From: Microbacterium sp. ET2
Lineage (GTDB): Bacteria; Actinomycetota; Actinomycetes; Actinomycetales; Microbacteriaceae
Length of the DNA stretch: 64,000 nt
Direction: 5' to 3'
Assembly: GCF_030347395.1 (NCBI RefSeq)
Contig: NZ_CP128170.1
Span: forward strand, 3,540,841-3,604,840
Shown here one piece after another: positions 62,830-64,000 of this stretch (positions are counted from its first letter, which is position 1; the number at the start of each line of letters is the position of its first letter). Below the pieces are notes generated by a model. The model searched no databases and was not told where the DNA came from. It saw nothing but the letters and a program-made list of their open reading frames with translations. A program made the translations under genes and the position numbers.

Positions 62830-63516
62830 GTGGACGAGCCGCTCTTCGTGATTCCGCTGTGGGCAGACCTGACAGCAGTCGGGCTCGGCGGCATCCAGGG
62901 GGCGTTGTTCGCATCGGGTTTCCGGGGACAGCGCCGGCTGGACTTCCTCGGTGTGGCCATCATCGGCGTCGTGCTCGGGATGGGCGGCGGGCTCATCCGC
63001 GATCTGCTGCTGAACACCACCCCGGTCACTCTCCAGAGCAACTGGTATCTCATCACCGCGACGGTCGCAGCCCTCGTCGGGATGCTGCTGTCGGGCTTGT
63101 TCGCGCGCCTGAACGCCGTCATCGTGGGCTTGGACGCCCTGTCGATGGGATTGTTCGGCGCGTTCGGCACCAGCAAGGCCCTGGCACTCGGGCTCCCCGT
63201 CGTCCCCGCGGTGTTCGTCGGCGTCTGCGCTGCGGTGGGTGGCGGCATCCTCCGCGACATGCTGATGGGTGTGCCGATCGCCATCATGCACGTCGGCTCG
63301 CTCTATGCGGTCGCCGCGGCGGTCGGGTGCTCGGCGCTCGCCCTGGCGCACGCCTTCGGTGCGACCCTCGTCGTGGCGGCGATCATCGGGATCGCGGTGA
63401 CCGCCGTCATCCGGCTCCTCGCCGTCATCTTCGACATCTCCCTGCCCGAGCAGCGGGCGCTGTACCGCCGCAAGGTCGCGGTGGAGACCACCGGGATCCC
63501 GATCATCAAGCCGTGA
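62830..63516 (+). CDS. trimeric intracellular cation channel family protein
   Basis: A 228-residue membrane protein with seven hydrophobic segments of two glycine-rich repeats, the UPF0126/YadS family now grouped with TRIC channels. The signature [16 protein letters not shown] is in the first repeat and the matching [14 protein letters not shown] in the second. It is probably a K+ or other cation channel, or a solute exporter. GTG 62830 has the near-match hexamer CAGAAT 6 nt upstream. It converges on leuA with 7 bp between. Confidence 0.92.
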   Translation: MDEPLFVIPLWADLTAVGLGGIQGALFASGFRGQRRLDFLGVAIIGVVLGMGGGLIRDLLLNTTPVTLQSNWYLITATVAALVGMLLSGLFARLNAVIVGLDALSMGLFGAFGTSKALALGLPVVPAVFVGVCAAVGGGILRDMLMGVPIAIMHVGSLYAVAAAVGCSALALAHAFGATLVVAAIIGIAVTAVIRLLAVIFDISLPEQRALYRRKVAVETTGIPIIKP

Positions 63517-63523
63517 GAGAAGC

Positions 63524-64000
63524 TCACACCCCGGCGAGCACTCCCGCCTGCTGACGCGTGCGGATCGCCCGGTTCACACCCGACACGATCGCCTTGAGCG
63601 ATGCCGTCGAGATGTCCCCGTCGATGCCCACACCCCAGAGGCGCTGGCCGTCGACCTGCAGCTCGATGTACGCCGCGGCCTGCGCATCGCCGCCCGAGCT
63701 CAACGCGTGCTCGACGTAGTCGTAGAGGGTCACGTCGAAGCCCTGCGCCCGGATGACCTCCAGGAAGGCCGCGACCGGTCCGTTCCCATGACCGGAAGCC
63801 GCGACACGCTCGTCACCGTCCCGCAGCGACACCTCGAGGACGACGTCACCGGACATGTCGCTCTGGGTGCGGGTGCTCAAGAGTTCGAAACGGCCCCAGC
63901 GGTCGTCGGGCTCCGCAGCGGGCAGGTATTCGTCGGTGAAGATGCGCCAGATCTCGTCGCTGGTGACCTCGCCGCCCTCGGCGTCCGTCTTGGCCTGCAC
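63524..64000 (-). CDS. leuA: 2-isopropylmalate synthase, 3' part
   Basis: The last 158 residues of a protein open to the window edge. The pattern FTDEYLPAAE, GPVAAFLEVIRAQGFDVTLYDYVEHALSSGGDAQAAAYIELQVDG and the closing KAIVSGVNRAIR is the C-terminal LeuA regulatory domain, which binds leucine for feedback inhibition. The catalytic barrel lies outside the window. The first visible codon is not a start. Confidence 0.95.
   Translation of the reverse strand: MQAKTDAEGGEVTSDEIWRIFTDEYLPAAEPDDRWGRFELLSTRTQSDMSGDVVLEVSLRDGDERVAASGHGNGPVAAFLEVIRAQGFDVTLYDYVEHALSSGGDAQAAAYIELQVDGQRLWGVGIDGDISTASLKAIVSGVNRAIRTRQQAGVLAGV

Noticed and set aside
1..64000. Riboswitches, T-boxes or CRISPR arrays
   Set aside because: Reading of the leaders longer than 80 nt showed no conserved riboswitch core, no T-box motif and no regularly spaced repeats. 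Short or divergent ones could be missed by eye.

Overview
The window is a very GC-rich chromosomal segment from an actinobacterium, almost certainly Microbacteriaceae and most like Microbacterium. The evidence is gene content and order: a glnA1-glnE-glnA2 nitrogen block, a fasR-like/fabD-fabH-acpP-fabF block followed by a DUF3145 gene, a homodimeric-type AceE, a two-lipoyl-domain E2, polyphosphate glucokinase, and several small actinobacterial families (DUF6458, DUF4191, three-helix bundle). It is ordinary core chromosome. I see no integrase, transposase, prophage, CRISPR array or rRNA. Both ends cut genes: polA lacks its 5' part on the left and leuA lacks its 5' part on the right.

Layout. 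1-8.9 kb: polA, a DUF885 metallopeptidase-like gene, an LLM oxidoreductase, an MFS transporter, an SGNH hydrolase, a RibD-C type reductase, a DUF6458 membrane protein and an SDR. 9-15 kb: psuG-psuK for pseudouridine catabolism with a small upstream gene, a Nei-type DNA glycosylase, an amylosucrase and an AEC permease. 15-25.3 kb: a CofE-like ligase, the principal sigma factor gene, a PAC2 protein, pepA-lpdA and the E2 acyltransferase, a membrane-anchored unknown and DUF4191. 25.3-36.9 kb: RDD protein, glnA1 behind a well-formed GlnR box, a polytopic membrane protein facing a three-gene cassette of membrane-anchored unknowns, a three-helix protein, glnE, glnA2, a SPOR-like protein, ppgK and rnpB. 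36.9-44.7 kb: a frameshifted PolA-like polymerase, a coiled-coil zinc-ribbon protein, an F420-type LLM oxidoreductase, tRNA-Val, aceE and a PucR/FasR regulator. 44.7-54.5 kb: the fatty-acid block, DUF3145, a possibly iron-regulated HxD...H protein, a stand-alone DUF262/DUF1524 nuclease-like protein, tRNA-Met, a DMT-type permease, def, a VOC protein and tRNA-Asn. 54.6-64 kb: an orphan ABC ATPase, dnaG-dgt-dusB, a glutathione peroxidase, a DsbA/FrnE protein, uppS-recO, a TRIC channel protein and the 3' end of leuA.

How genes work together. GlnA1 keeps the adenylylation tyrosine and GlnE sits in the same block, while GlnA2 has Trp at that position, so GlnE should control only GlnA1. LpdA, the E2 and AceE are parts of the pyruvate (and probably 2-oxoglutarate) dehydrogenase machinery and feed acetyl-CoA towards the fatty-acid block. 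dnaG, dgt and dusB are translationally coupled.

The strongest window-wide signal is regulatory. At nineteen protein genes a TANNNT hexamer lies exactly 6 (twice 7) nt before the ATG or GTG, as expected for leaderless transcripts, and this also fixes many starts. No convincing new multi-gene system was found. The best candidates for new biology are the DUF262/DUF1524 protein, the three-gene anchored cassette, and the HxD...H gene under a possible iron box.
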